A DNA stretch of 64,000 nucleotides from Lachnospiraceae bacterium NC2004 (GTDB taxonomy: Bacteria > Bacillota > Clostridia > Lachnospirales > Lachnospiraceae): NCBI GenBank assembly GCA_000621905.1, contig JHXB01000002.1, positions 62,001-126,000 of the forward strand, written 5' to 3'. Below are positions 18,193-27,466 of this stretch, piece by piece. The notes beneath the pieces were generated by a model. That model did no database searches. It worked only from the letters and a program-made list of their open reading frames with translations, and had not been told where the DNA came from. Each line of letters opens with the position of its first letter. Positions within the stretch are counted from its first letter, which is position 1. The position numbers and the translations under genes are program-made.

Positions 18193-18221
18193 CTTAGCAG
18201 ACTGATACCAAGACTGCTAAG
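18193..18221 (+). other. Leader hairpin before the hsp20 ribosome site
   Basis: CTTAGCAG and CTGCTAAG form an 8-bp stem ending 11 bases before AAAGGAGG. It leaves the ribosome site free in this fold, so it is more likely a stability element than a thermometer. Confidence 0.45.
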
Positions 18222-18246
18222 ATAACATGACAAAGGAGGAATTATT

Positions 18247-18720
18247 ATGTTAGCACTTCAACCATTATTTAAACAACCATCTATATCAGATTATTTTGAT
18301 TGCTTCGATCACTTCTTCGACGCTCCGGCTAAACCGGTATTCGCTCCTGTAAAAAGTGATATTTATGAGAAAGATGGAGCGTATGTGTTAAGCGCCGAGC
18401 TTCCGGGATTTACCAAGGAAGAGATTAATATCGACATCAAGAACGACGTACTTACGATTACCGCTTCTCATACTTCTGAGAATGATATCAAAGATGAGTC
18501 AGATAATCAAGAGGCTAAAGATGAGAAAGATAAAACCGATAGTAATGTAGTCAACTACATTTGCAAAGAGCGCAGCTCAATGTCTTATAAGCGAAGCTTT
18601 AATGTAGAGGGTATTGATGTTGCCAATATTAATGCCAAGTTAGAAAATGGTATCTTAGAACTTACCCTTCCTAAGAAGGCACCTAAAGAGCCTGAGAAGA
18701 TTACCATCAATGTAGCATAA
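18247..18720 (+). CDS. hsp20: Hsp20-family small heat-shock chaperone
   Basis: A 157-residue alpha-crystallin-domain chaperone that holds unfolding proteins. The domain begins at about residue 35 (VKSDIYEKDGAYVLSAELPG), continues with DIKNDVLTITA and ends with the conserved LENGILELTLPKK; a short C-terminal tail EKITINVA carries the I-x-V-like motif used in oligomers. Unusual is an acidic, Lys/Glu/Asp-rich insert of about 25 residues between the early and late strands (around residues 76-100), longer than in most bacterial Hsp20s. AAAGGAGG precedes the ATG. Expression is predicted to be under HrcA (CIRCE 18080) and a second stress promoter. Confidence 0.95.
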   Translation: MLALQPLFKQPSISDYFDCFDHFFDAPAKPVFAPVKSDIYEKDGAYVLSAELPGFTKEEINIDIKNDVLTITASHTSENDIKDESDNQEAKDEKDKTDSNVVNYICKERSSMSYKRSFNVEGIDVANINAKLENGILELTLPKKAPKEPEKITINVA

Positions 18721-18759
18721 ACAATACGTTTGCATAAATTTTACCTCTATTATGTAAGT

Positions 18760-18790
18760 CCCGGCGAATAATTCGTCGGGATTTATTTTT
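18760..18790 (+). terminator. hsp20 terminator
   Basis: CCCGGCGAAT folds with ATTCGTCGGG and is followed by a T-rich run. Confidence 0.85.
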
Positions 18791-18800
18791 TAATTAAAAC

Positions 18801-18828
18801 TTGCGTCTTTCTGTAGATGTGGTAAAAT
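18801..18828 (+). promoter_or_regulatory. Predicted promoter of the DUF1002 gene
   Basis: TTGCGT (18801-18806), 16 bases, TAAAAT (18823-18828). The leader contains a small hairpin built on AACCGG and CCGGGTT (18863-18879) followed by TTTT just before the ribosome site. Confidence 0.6.
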
Positions 18829-18899
18829 AGATAGGGTATGCTTTCATACCATTTAGGTGTTAACCGGCTTGCCGGGTTTTTAAAAAGGAGATTGATACT

Positions 18900-19814
18900 A
18901 TGAAGTTTAATTATTTTTTTAAGACATCGCTTGTCTTAGCTTTGGCTATGTCGTTTTTGATTGGTTATATTCCTGCCAATTCAACTGTCGCTAAGGCTGA
19001 TGCCGAGTACGGCGATACCATGGTTACTTTGGGCTCTGATCTTAATGCAGACGAGAGAAAGACTGTACTTGGCCTTTTAGAGCTCACTGAGGATGATTTA
19101 AAGACTATGACTGTTCTTGGTATTACCAACCAGGACGAGCATGATTATCTTGATGATTACCTTCCTGCAAGTGTTATCGGTACCAGAGCACTTTCTTCTA
19201 TCAAGCTTGTTAAGGCTGAGGATGGAACAGGAATCAAGGTTACAACTAAGAATATCAGCTATTGTACAGATGCTATGTATGTCAATGCTTTGGCTACAGC
19301 GGGTATCAAGGATGCTTATGTTACTGTTGTGGGACCATTCAGCATTTCCGGAACAGCGGCTCTTGTAGGTACTATGAAGGCTTACGAGGAGATGACAGGT
19401 GAGGATATCAGCGAGGATGTTAAGGATGCTGCTACCAATGAGCTTGTCGTTACAGGTGAGATTGCAGAGATGATTGGTGATTCTGACAAGGCATCAGAGC
19501 TTATGGGTTATGTTAAGAACGAAGTTCTTGAGAATAAGCTTAAGGATGAGGATGAGATTCGTAAGGTCATCGAGGAAGCTTCAGATGAAATGGGTGTTAC
19601 TTTAACAGATGATGAGGTTGAGAGCATTATCTCAATTATGAAGAAACTCGGAGGATTAGATATTGATCTTAACTCTATCAAGGACCAGGCTAAGGGTCTT
19701 TATGACAAGCTTGAGGGACTTGATATCGACACCGAGAAGGCAGAAGGTGTCTGGAACAATATTGTTTCGTTTTTCAAGGGAATATACGACAAGATTATAA
19801 ATGCATTTTCGTAA
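18900..19814 (+). CDS. DUF1002 (YpuA-like) exported protein
   Basis: A 304-residue secreted or envelope protein. Residues 1-35 are a signal peptide (basic start, hydrophobic core LVLALAMSFLIGYIP, AKADA-type cleavage). The body matches the DUF1002 family known from B. subtilis YpuA: VTLGSDLNADERKTVL near 41-56, then YCTDAMYVNALATAGIKDA and VGPFSISGTAALVG. The C-terminal part is rich in Asp, Glu and Lys helices. No enzymatic function is known. AAAAAGGAG precedes the ATG. The epimerase gene starts 26 bases after the stop, so they may share a transcript. Confidence 0.88.
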   Translation: MKFNYFFKTSLVLALAMSFLIGYIPANSTVAKADAEYGDTMVTLGSDLNADERKTVLGLLELTEDDLKTMTVLGITNQDEHDYLDDYLPASVIGTRALSSIKLVKAEDGTGIKVTTKNISYCTDAMYVNALATAGIKDAYVTVVGPFSISGTAALVGTMKAYEEMTGEDISEDVKDAATNELVVTGEIAEMIGDSDKASELMGYVKNEVLENKLKDEDEIRKVIEEASDEMGVTLTDDEVESIISIMKKLGGLDIDLNSIKDQAKGLYDKLEGLDIDTEKAEGVWNNIVSFFKGIYDKIINAFS

Positions 19815-19840
19815 AATGAATTATCAGGAGGATTATATTA

Positions 19841-20848
19841 ATGGCTGCAATTAATGATATTAAAGTTGAAGGGTACGATTGTGTTGAGTTAAATGCCGGA
19901 GAGTACAAGGCTATATTGGCACCGGGTATCGGTAATAACATAATCAGACTTAGGGAGAATTCCAAGAATGTTGATGTTTTTAGATATGATGAGGAACATC
20001 CATATACGGCTCCACTTAATAACCCTGAGACATACGGATATCCATTCCTATATCTTCCTAACAGGTTGGATAACGGTAACTTGAAGACCTCTGATGGGTT
20101 GTATCACATGCCTATTAATGAGGGCGGGCCTTTTTATAACGCTCTTCATGGCTTCCTTCACAAGAGAGCATACCATGTAGTGGAGAAGGAAGTACTTGGT
20201 GAGGATGCATGTAAGGTTGTGTCTGAGTATAAGTACGATGATAATGACGAGTATTATCAGTATTTCCCGGTAGCATTTACTGTGAGAATGACATATACTC
20301 TTTCGGCTACTGATGGGCTTTTACAGGAAGTTGAGATGAGAAATGACAGCGATAAGATGCTTCCTGTCGGTTTCTGTTCTCATACATCATTTAAGGCGCC
20401 ATTTATCGATGGTACCAATCCTGATGACTATGTGGTTAATGTACCTGTTGTCGAGAGATGGGAGCTTAACAATCGTTGTCTTCCTACTGAGAGAATCAGA
20501 GATTTAACTGAATATGACAATACATACAATTTAGACGGTATGAGGGTTACAAGTAATATGGACAACGACCTTTATACGGCAGGTATGAATGTACTTGATG
20601 GACAGGATTTTTACGGCGCTTTTGCTACCCATGTTCCTACAGGTACTAAGATTTGCTATGAGGTTAGCCAGCTTTATAAGTTCTGGTGTATATGGAATGA
20701 CAGGGGCGTTAACGGATACTTCTGCCCTGAGCCATGTACATGGATGATTAATGCACCTAATCTTGATATGCCTAAGAACAGGACCGGATACTTTGAGATC
20801 AGGCCTAATGAGGTATATGAGTGCTGGGAGCATATATTTGTTAAATAA
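19841..20848 (+). CDS. galM: Aldose 1-epimerase (galactose mutarotase-like)
   Basis: A 335-residue cytoplasmic protein of the galactose-mutarotase superfamily, which interconverts the alpha and beta anomers of aldoses. Marks seen: YPFLYLPNRLDNG near 67-80, the NALHGFLH motif near 107-114 with the catalytic-type His, and VGFCSHTSFKAPF near 175-187. It lacks a signal peptide. It lies between a DUF1002 gene and a DUF4203 membrane protein rather than in a sugar operon, so the physiological sugar is unclear; with cellobiose phosphorylase in the region, glucose is plausible. AGGAGG supports the start. Confidence 0.87.
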   Translation: MAAINDIKVEGYDCVELNAGEYKAILAPGIGNNIIRLRENSKNVDVFRYDEEHPYTAPLNNPETYGYPFLYLPNRLDNGNLKTSDGLYHMPINEGGPFYNALHGFLHKRAYHVVEKEVLGEDACKVVSEYKYDDNDEYYQYFPVAFTVRMTYTLSATDGLLQEVEMRNDSDKMLPVGFCSHTSFKAPFIDGTNPDDYVVNVPVVERWELNNRCLPTERIRDLTEYDNTYNLDGMRVTSNMDNDLYTAGMNVLDGQDFYGAFATHVPTGTKICYEVSQLYKFWCIWNDRGVNGYFCPEPCTWMINAPNLDMPKNRTGYFEIRPNEVYECWEHIFVK

Positions 20849-20868
20849 TTATATTTAAGGAGAGTTTG

Positions 20869-21936
20869 ATGCAGCTAGATAATATTGAAGATCTACTAAA
20901 TCAAATAATATGGCTGAGGCCCAGTGATGAGATAATCGACAGCATTATCGCATTCGGCCCTCCTGTTGTTATAGGAATCCTTGTTTTTGGACTTATACAT
21001 TGCTTCTTCGGAAGGATAATATTCCGTTACGAGATGGCACTTATAGGAGCCGGAGGTCTTGGTGCTGCGACTTATATTGGCTTAAAGTATCTGGTTCACT
21101 ATGACGATACGACGGCACTTTACGGGTGGACAGCATTTGCGGCATTTATGGGATTCGGAATGATGTTTACGGTGTCAGCGATATTGATATTTATGTTGAC
21201 ACTTATTGCTATGACCGGGTATCTGGCAGTTCAGAATACAATACAGTGCTGGAATATGTCACCGGCAATGATTATTATCATTGCAGCCGCAGTTGCGTTG
21301 ATAGCCGGAATTCTTTACAAGCATGTTTTGATATTCCTAAGCGTTATAATCGGAGCGGGATCCGCAGGTTTCATGTGTGGAAGAATCTTCGACGACGATT
21401 TCTTTGGAGTTATTATAACTGTTGTATTCGGACTTTTGGGCTTGTTTGTACAGTATTGGATGTACATCAAGATCAGAAGACGCGAGAAACAGCTTGATGC
21501 AGAGGAGAAGGAAGAGAAACTTGCCAAGAAGATTGCCAAGAAGACCAAGGTGGTTGATCCGGCAATCGAGGGAGTTGATTCGGTTCCTGAGACTCCGGTT
21601 GATTATTCTAAGGTGTTTATGTCGCAGACAGAGGTTGATAATGCTACTGAGATTCCGACATATCTTAAAGCCAAGGATGATGTCAAAGCCAACGAGATTA
21701 AGGAGAAGGTTGTGGATACCGTTAAGGACGATATCGATAAAGCGCCTAAGACACCGCCGGTGCTTAAGGATTCTGAGTTTAAGGCACCACCTATACCAAG
21801 GTCAATGAAGTCAATCAAGGATGAACTTAAGGCTGACAGTAAGCCTGATACCGCTGATGATTTTAGGACTACAATAACTGATACCGGAACATTTTCTACG
21901 GGAGATGTTGTGAGCAAGGTTACTAGAAAGAGTTAA
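20869..21936 (+). CDS. DUF4203/TMEM198-like multi-pass membrane protein with long cytoplasmic tail
   Basis: A 355-residue protein. Residues 1-205 hold about six or seven hydrophobic segments with repeated Gly/Ala-rich turns (LIGAGGLGAATYIG, IIGAGSAGFMCGRIF), the pattern of the DUF4203/TM7SF3-like domain. From residue 205 on it is a charged, probably disordered cytoplasmic tail with coiled, Lys/Glu-rich (EEKEEKLAKKIAKK) and Pro/Asp/Lys-rich parts. AAGGAGAG before ATG 20869 sets the start; a TTG three bases upstream is less likely. It closes the DUF1002-galM unit before a terminator. The function is unknown. Confidence 0.8.
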   Translation: MQLDNIEDLLNQIIWLRPSDEIIDSIIAFGPPVVIGILVFGLIHCFFGRIIFRYEMALIGAGGLGAATYIGLKYLVHYDDTTALYGWTAFAAFMGFGMMFTVSAILIFMLTLIAMTGYLAVQNTIQCWNMSPAMIIIIAAAVALIAGILYKHVLIFLSVIIGAGSAGFMCGRIFDDDFFGVIITVVFGLLGLFVQYWMYIKIRRREKQLDAEEKEEKLAKKIAKKTKVVDPAIEGVDSVPETPVDYSKVFMSQTEVDNATEIPTYLKAKDDVKANEIKEKVVDTVKDDIDKAPKTPPVLKDSEFKAPPIPRSMKSIKDELKADSKPDTADDFRTTITDTGTFSTGDVVSKVTRKS

Positions 21937-21941
21937 TGATT

Positions 21942-21968
21942 ATGCCGGACGTTATGTCCGGCATTTTT
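21942..21968. terminator. Bidirectional terminator
   Basis: ATGCCGGAC, GTTAT loop, GTCCGGCAT, then TTTT, between convergent genes. It reaches the stop codon of the minus-strand gene. Confidence 0.88.
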
Positions 21969-22332
21969 AGTATTTATCAGCGTAATCAGTTCCTGTCTCA
22001 CCCTTGATTGACAGGATAATTGAATCGGGGTCTTCTTTCATTTTCATTAGTGTGTCATATGCCATTAAAATCATGTATGACTGGTTGGACTGATAATCGT
22101 ATTCGCCTCTGTCCATGTGGCTTTTGAAGTGATCAATCTGCCATACCAATATATCTGTAGCAGAATATCCTTTGATACTGACTGAGTCCATGAAATCATT
22201 ATGTTCCATATAGTATCTTAATTCCTCGATTATATCATCATATCTGCTTAGCCTTTTAATGAAATCGTCATAGAATTCTTGGGTAAGGTTGGCTTGGCTT
22301 ACAAGAGCCGCTATCCATTCTTCAAGAGACAT
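21967..22332 (-). CDS. Hypothetical soluble protein
   Basis: A 121-residue acidic, mostly helical protein without signal or membrane segment and without a family I can name. It starts MSLEEWIAALVSQANLTQEF and shows three amphipathic helices with many Asp, Tyr and Met residues; a Trp and paired Tyr/Asp clusters (SHMDRGEYDYQSNQ) stand out. AGGTGATAAT lies before the ATG. It is convergent with the DUF4203 gene and divergent from the arylsulfotransferase gene. Coding is supported by the clean frame, good start and terminator placement. Confidence 0.7.
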   Translation of the reverse strand: MSLEEWIAALVSQANLTQEFYDDFIKRLSRYDDIIEELRYYMEHNDFMDSVSIKGYSATDILVWQIDHFKSHMDRGEYDYQSNQSYMILMAYDTLMKMKEDPDSIILSIKGETGTDYADKY

Positions 22333-22422
22333 ATTATCACCTCGCGTTTTTAATACTTTAATTATAGTATTTTTAAATGTATTTTTAAAGGGTGGAATTA
22401 TTCAGAAAATGAACGATTTTTG

Positions 22423-22500
22423 TTGATAATTGGGCATAAATATTGTATTGTTATATATGAGGCATTCCACATCATATAGGTGTATGGACAGTTGGAATGT
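22423..22500 (+). promoter_or_regulatory. Promoter and leader hairpin upstream of the arylsulfotransferase gene
   Basis: TTGATA (22423-22428), 17 bases, TATTGT (22446-22451). The leader then has GCATTCCA (22462-22469) and TGGAATGT (22493-22500), an 8-bp stem with a 23-base loop. No known riboswitch motif is recognised in it. Confidence 0.45.
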
Positions 22501-22541
22501 ACTAAATAATGTGACTTTTGGCTATATCCAAGGAGAAGATT

Positions 22542-24653
22542 ATGCCTAATATAGATGTTGTTAAGGAGATTTATCAGAATAGTTCGCTTCCTGAACTGGT
22601 GCCTGTTGGTGTTAAACGTGCAGTCAAGAAGGTTATTAAGCCCGGCTCTGATGCACTTGGAGTGTCATACAGAAATGCAGAATGGATGATAAAGAGAACG
22701 GGATACGGCAAGGAGAAGGTTAGAAGAAGCGGTTATAGGCGTATAAAGAGTGACACCATTGAGATAGTAACCACTTACGCCAATCGTGCCAGAAGAACCG
22801 AGGAAGAGATCAATAAGATATTAAAGAAGCGCTACTATAGATTTGAGCATATGATTGTTTTGAAGGATCCATATTATCAGGTTCCTTTGTCGGCAGTTGT
22901 CATTTTCTATACTAAGGAGCCATGTGGTGTAAGATATACCGTTAAGGGTAAGACTAAGAAGGCAGACTTTAGTGCGACTCTTGCGCCTTGTTCTGACCAC
23001 CTGGTGCCTGTTTTGGGACTTTATGCTGATTATGACAACAAGGTTCTTATAGAACTTTTAGATAACGCAGGTAAGGCGATTAAGAGCAGAACGATAACAA
23101 TAAGAATGAGACCGCTTCCGGGCATTCTTCTTGATGTTATCAAGGTTGGTAAGCATAGTGCCGATTCGGCGCATCCTTTAACGATGATTTCCGGCGGACA
23201 TGATATCAGGACTGTGGTTTTTGACGAGTTTGGTGATGTAAGATTCTTCCTTAGAAGACTGACCAAGGCATACGGCGTGTTCCCGATGAGTAACAGTCAC
23301 ATGGTTTATTCGGAGAAGTGGGTTGATGTTCCGAGTTATTCTGTGTCACAATCTGGTATGATACATGATATGGATTACCTTGGTAGAGTGCATAAGACCT
23401 ACTTCAGCAAGTACGGCTTCCACCACTGCGGAATTGAGAAGGAGGAAGGCGGTAACTTCCTTATAGGTTCGAGTTCATTTGACGAGCACGGTGAAGATTC
23501 GATATTAGAGTTAGACAGGGAGACGGGAGAGGTTGTTCAGCTTTTCTGTATGCGAGATTATTTTGAAGATAAGTATAATCTCGGTAGTGATTATATTCAT
23601 GTTAACTCAATCAATTATATCAAAGAAGACAATTCCATCATAGTAAGTATGCGTAATATTCACTCTGTATGTAAGTTTGATTACAGTACAAGAGAGCTTA
23701 AGTGGGTTCTTTGTCATCCTGATGTTTTGAAGGACACTAAGGCAGAAGGCAAGGTATTAAGATGTGACAAGGATATCAAATGGCCATTTCAGCAACATGC
23801 AGCATATCAGCTTGATGAAGATTTAGACGGCAATCCTGACACTATACATGTGATACTTTACGATAATCACTGGGCAAGGAGAGTTCCGGTTGATTGTTAT
23901 GACAATGATGAAGAGTATTCTTATCTATCGATATACACAATCAATGAGAAAGAGATGACTGTTGATTTAGAGAAATGCGTAAGAGTTCCTAATTCAAGAA
24001 TCAGATCTAATGTTATATTAGAGTATGACAAGAGAAGAATATTCAACCACGGTGCCGATCTTATTCCTCCAATTGACGGCAATAACGGAGTTATTGAGGA
24101 ATACGATTATGATACCGGAGAGCTTCTTAATCAGTATTTTGTTAAACCGGGATATTTTACGGCGTATGAGTTTAAGCCTGATATACAGGCTCTTGCAGAC
24201 AGCATTTTATCTAAAGACAATTATGTAGTCGGAGAGACAATCCCTGTTGAGCCTCTTAATGAGAGACCTGATATAAGTAATCCTAAGAAGCTTGAGGTTA
24301 AAGATCAGGATGATGAAGAGGAAGATTATTTCCCAGAGGAGGCGTATCCGGGTCAGTTTAAGAAGGCGGGTATTTACGCTTCGATAATGAAGAAGGATAT
24401 CGATATTAAGTTCCAGGAAGATATACTCTTTGTTAAGTTGACTGATCATACGGTTGATTACATTTACTTTTTGGGTGATAAGGAAGATTATTATATCGAT
24501 CTTACGACTACTTATCAGACGGATTCTAAGTTTGTCGGCAAGATATATGAGGTTCCGTTTAGACTTAATAAAATGAAAGGCGGCACCTATCATATTTATT
24601 ACAAATATAAAGGTGAGATTTACGATTCTGAAGATGAATTTACAATAATCTAG
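22542..24653 (+). CDS. Aryl-sulfate sulfotransferase-like (ASST) protein, no signal peptide
   Basis: A 703-residue protein whose central part matches the arylsulfotransferase (ASST) beta-propeller family, which moves sulfate groups between phenolic or other acceptors. Seen: MISGGHDIRTVVFDEFGDV, the FHHCGIEKEEGGNFLIG His pair, DYIHVNSINY, SMRNIHSVCKFD and KWPFQQHAAYQL, which supply the His/Arg/Asn pattern of the family active site. Classical ASST is periplasmic, but this protein starts with a charged, soluble N-terminus (about 90 residues) and has no signal peptide. AAGGAGA precedes ATG 22542. It is followed directly by cysD and cysNC, which make activated sulfate, a context that hints at a sulfation rather than assimilation role. 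Confidence 0.8.
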   Translation: MPNIDVVKEIYQNSSLPELVPVGVKRAVKKVIKPGSDALGVSYRNAEWMIKRTGYGKEKVRRSGYRRIKSDTIEIVTTYANRARRTEEEINKILKKRYYRFEHMIVLKDPYYQVPLSAVVIFYTKEPCGVRYTVKGKTKKADFSATLAPCSDHLVPVLGLYADYDNKVLIELLDNAGKAIKSRTITIRMRPLPGILLDVIKVGKHSADSAHPLTMISGGHDIRTVVFDEFGDVRFFLRRLTKAYGVFPMSNSHMVYSEKWVDVPSYSVSQSGMIHDMDYLGRVHKTYFSKYGFHHCGIEKEEGGNFLIGSSSFDEHGEDSILELDRETGEVVQLFCMRDYFEDKYNLGSDYIHVNSINYIKEDNSIIVSMRNIHSVCKFDYSTRELKWVLCHPDVLKDTKAEGKVLRCDKDIKWPFQQHAAYQLDEDLDGNPDTIHVILYDNHWARRVPVDCYDNDEEYSYLSIYTINEKEMTVDLEKCVRVPNSRIRSNVILEYDKRRIFNHGADLIPPIDGNNGVIEEYDYDTGELLNQYFVKPGYFTAYEFKPDIQALADSILSKDNYVVGETIPVEPLNERPDISNPKKLEVKDQDDEEEDYFPEEAYPGQFKKAGIYASIMKKDIDIKFQEDILFVKLTDHTVDYIYFLGDKEDYYIDLTTTYQTDSKFVGKIYEVPFRLNKMKGGTYHIYYKYKGEIYDSEDEFTII

Positions 24654-24662
24654 GAGGCAATT

Positions 24663-25562
24663 ATGAGAGAGTTATCGCATTTGGATAAGCTTGAAGCTGA
24701 GGCGATATATATTATGAGAGAGGTGGCGGCAGAGTGCGAGAAGCCGGTAATGCTTTACTCTATCGGTAAAGATAGTTCGGTTATGCTGCATTTGGCAATG
24801 AAAGCATTTTATCCTGAGAAGCCGCCATTTCCTTTCATGCATATAGACACCACTTGGAAGTTTAGAGAGATGATTGAATTTAGAGACAAGATGGCTGAGG
24901 AATATGGTATTGAGATGATTACCTACATCAATGAGGAGGGTGTCAAGCAGGGCATCAACCCATTTGACCATGGATCAGCTTATACCGATATTATGAAGAC
25001 TCAGGCTCTTAAGCAGGCTCTTACCAAGTATGGTTTTACGGCTGCATTTGGCGGAGGAAGAAGGGACGAAGAGAAGTCTCGTGCTAAAGAGAGGATATTC
25101 TCATTCAGAAATACCGAGCAGGCTTGGGATCCTAAGAATCAGCGCCCTGAGATGTGGAAGTTATTTAATACCAAGATTAAGAAGGGTGAGAGCATAAGAG
25201 TGTTCCCTATCTCGAACTGGACGGAGACTGATATCTGGCAGTATATTAAGAGAGAGAATATCAAGATTGTTCCTCTTTATTATGCCAAGGAGAGACCTGT
25301 GGTTTATCGTGACGGTAACATCATCATGGTTGATGACGACAGGATGAGACTTAACCTGGGCGAGAAACCTGAGCTTAAGAAGGTCAGGTTTAGAACCTTG
25401 GGGTGCTATCCTCTTACAGGAGGTATAGAGTCGGATGCAGATACGCTTGATGCGATTATTGAAGAGACTTTGTCTGCTGTATCTTCAGAGAGGACGAGTC
25501 GTGTAATAGACAATGAGGCAGCAGGAAGCATGGAGAGAAGAAAGAGAGAGGGCTATTTCTAA
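24663..25562 (+). CDS. cysD: Sulfate adenylyltransferase subunit 2 (CysD)
   Basis: A 299-residue PP-loop ATPase that forms adenosine 5'-phosphosulfate from ATP and sulfate, with CysN providing GTP energy. The PP-loop [14 protein letters not shown] is near residues 33-46, [14 protein letters not shown] near 130-143, [15 protein letters not shown] near 182-196 and the C-terminal [11 protein letters not shown] near 249-259. Length and motifs are complete. AGGAGG before the ATG lies only 10 bases after the sulfotransferase-like gene; the stop overlaps the cysN start (TAATG). The three genes therefore look like one operon. Confidence 0.96.
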   Translation: MRELSHLDKLEAEAIYIMREVAAECEKPVMLYSIGKDSSVMLHLAMKAFYPEKPPFPFMHIDTTWKFREMIEFRDKMAEEYGIEMITYINEEGVKQGINPFDHGSAYTDIMKTQALKQALTKYGFTAAFGGGRRDEEKSRAKERIFSFRNTEQAWDPKNQRPEMWKLFNTKIKKGESIRVFPISNWTETDIWQYIKRENIKIVPLYYAKERPVVYRDGNIIMVDDDRMRLNLGEKPELKKVRFRTLGCYPLTGGIESDADTLDAIIEETLSAVSSERTSRVIDNEAAGSMERRKREGYF

Positions 25563-27385
25563 TGCAAGGATTACTTAAATTCATTACATGTGGAAGCGTT
25601 GACGATGGTAAGTCTACACTGATAGGGCATATGCTATATGATGCCAAGCTTATATATGCGGACCAGAAGAAGGCGTTAGAGCTAGATTCTAAGGTTGGAA
25701 GCACAGGAGGAACCATAGATTACTCTTTGCTTCTTGACGGTCTTATGGCTGAGAGAGAGCAGGGTATTACTATTGACGTTGCGTATAGATATTTTACGAC
25801 AGATAAGAGAAGTTTTATCGTCGCAGATACTCCGGGACACGAAGAGTATACAAGGAATATGGCGGTTGGAGCTTCATTTGCAGATTTAGCTGTAATACTT
25901 GTCGATGCTTCTAAGGGTGTTTTGGTACAGACCAGAAGACATACTAGAATCTGTAATCTTGTTGGTATAAGGAATTATGTATTTGCGATCAACAAGATGG
26001 ATCTTATTGAATACGACAAGGATACATTTGACAAGATAAAGAGAGATATCAAGACTATGACTGCGGAGTATGATCTTGATAGCATATATATCATACCTGT
26101 GTCTGCTACTGAGGGTGACAATGTTACTCATAAATCAAGCAAGATTCCTTGGTACAAGGGCAAGTCGCTTCTTAATTATCTTGAGGATATTGACGTCAGA
26201 GGTAAGCTTGACGATGCCGGATTTATTATGCCGGTGCAGAGGGTTTCAAGACCTGACAGGACTTATCGAGGATTTCAGGGGCAGGTTGAGGCCGGAGAGA
26301 TTAAGGTTGGAGATGAGATTACGGTTCTTCCTTCTAACGAGCAAGCTCATGTTAAGAGCATCTTGATAGGTGATAGGAAGAGCGACGATGTAGTTCAAGG
26401 CGAGCATTGCTCGATTGAGCTTGATAAAGAAGTTGATGTTTCAAGAGGTTGTGTTCTATACAAGGACCGCGAGTTAGAGGTTAGTAAGGTGTTCTTGTGC
26501 GACCTTTTGTGGATGGATGACGGACATTTGGTAACGGGTAAGAACTTCTTCCTTAAACTTGGAACGAAGCTTATTCCAGCAAGTGTTACAAGTATCAGAT
26601 ATAAGATTGATGTCAACGAGGGTACGCATATTCCGGTTGACAGAATCTATAAGAATGAGATAGCAAGATGTGAGATTGTTACTTCTGACAAGATTGTACT
26701 TGATGAGTTCGAAGATTGTCAGGATCTTGGAAGTTTTATATTAATCGATAGAATTAATAACATGACTGCGGCAGCGGGTGTTGTTATTCATTCGATGAGG
26801 CGTAGTGACAACCTTCACTGGCAGGAGCTTGATATCACGAGAGAGTATAGAGCCAAGTCTTTAGATCAGGAGCCTAAAACCATATGGTTCACAGGTCTTT
26901 CGGGTTCAGGTAAGTCGACACTTTCTAACGCTCTTGAGAAGAGACTTGCAACTATGGGCAAGCATACGATGCTTCTTGATGGAGACAACATTCGTATGGG
27001 ACTTAACAAGAACTTAGGTTTTAAGGAGCAGGATCGTATAGAGAATATCAGGCGTATTGCTGAGGTAAGCAAGCTTATGAACGACGCCGGTCTTATAACG
27101 CTTACAGCCTTCATTTCCCCATATGAGAGTGACAGGCTTAGAGCTCGAGAGATTATCGGTAATGATTCATTTGTTGAAGTATATGTTGCGACTCCGCTTG
27201 AAGAGTGTGAGAAGCGAGATGTCAAGGGACTTTATCAGAAGGCAAGAGATGGACAGATTCCTAATTTTACAGGTATCACAAGTCCTTATGAGCCACCTTC
27301 TGACCCGGAGATAACCATCAATACTGTCGGAAGAGATATCGAGGATTGTGTTGATGAGATAATCGCATTTCTTGGAATTGAATAA
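25562..27385 (+). CDS. cysNC: Bifunctional sulfate adenylyltransferase GTPase subunit / APS kinase (CysNC)
   Basis: A 607-residue fusion. Residues 1-430 are the CysN GTPase with an EF-Tu-like fold: GSVDDGKSTLIG (G1) near 10-21, DTPGHEEYTRNM (G3) near 89, NKMD (G4) near 144. Residues about 440-607 are an APS kinase with P-loop GLSGSGKST near 445 and the phosphate-accepting Ser in FISPYESDR. With CysD it turns sulfate into PAPS. No PAPS reductase or sulfite reductase gene lies in this window, so the product could serve sulfation as well as assimilation. It ends before a terminator. Confidence 0.95.
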   Translation: MQGLLKFITCGSVDDGKSTLIGHMLYDAKLIYADQKKALELDSKVGSTGGTIDYSLLLDGLMAEREQGITIDVAYRYFTTDKRSFIVADTPGHEEYTRNMAVGASFADLAVILVDASKGVLVQTRRHTRICNLVGIRNYVFAINKMDLIEYDKDTFDKIKRDIKTMTAEYDLDSIYIIPVSATEGDNVTHKSSKIPWYKGKSLLNYLEDIDVRGKLDDAGFIMPVQRVSRPDRTYRGFQGQVEAGEIKVGDEITVLPSNEQAHVKSILIGDRKSDDVVQGEHCSIELDKEVDVSRGCVLYKDRELEVSKVFLCDLLWMDDGHLVTGKNFFLKLGTKLIPASVTSIRYKIDVNEGTHIPVDRIYKNEIARCEIVTSDKIVLDEFEDCQDLGSFILIDRINNMTAAAGVVIHSMRRSDNLHWQELDITREYRAKSLDQEPKTIWFTGLSGSGKSTLSNALEKRLATMGKHTMLLDGDNIRMGLNKNLGFKEQDRIENIRRIAEVSKLMNDAGLITLTAFISPYESDRLRAREIIGNDSFVEVYVATPLEECEKRDVKGLYQKARDGQIPNFTGITSPYEPPSDPEITINTVGRDIEDCVDEIIAFLGIE

Positions 27386-27406
27386 TTATGTGATTCATAA
27401 TATAAT

Positions 27407-27457
27407 AGTATGTTGATTAGCTGTGAACGGTTACGGTTAATCGACATACTTTTTTTA
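27407..27457 (+). terminator. Long hairpin terminator between cysNC and mnmA
   Basis: AGTATGTTGATTA pairs with TAATCGACATACT (one wobble) and is followed by seven Ts. It ends only 10 bases before the mnmA start, overlapping its ribosome site region, so mnmA transcription may depend on partial readthrough or on a start inside the hairpin. Confidence 0.8.
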
Positions 27458-27466
27458 GGAGGCTTT

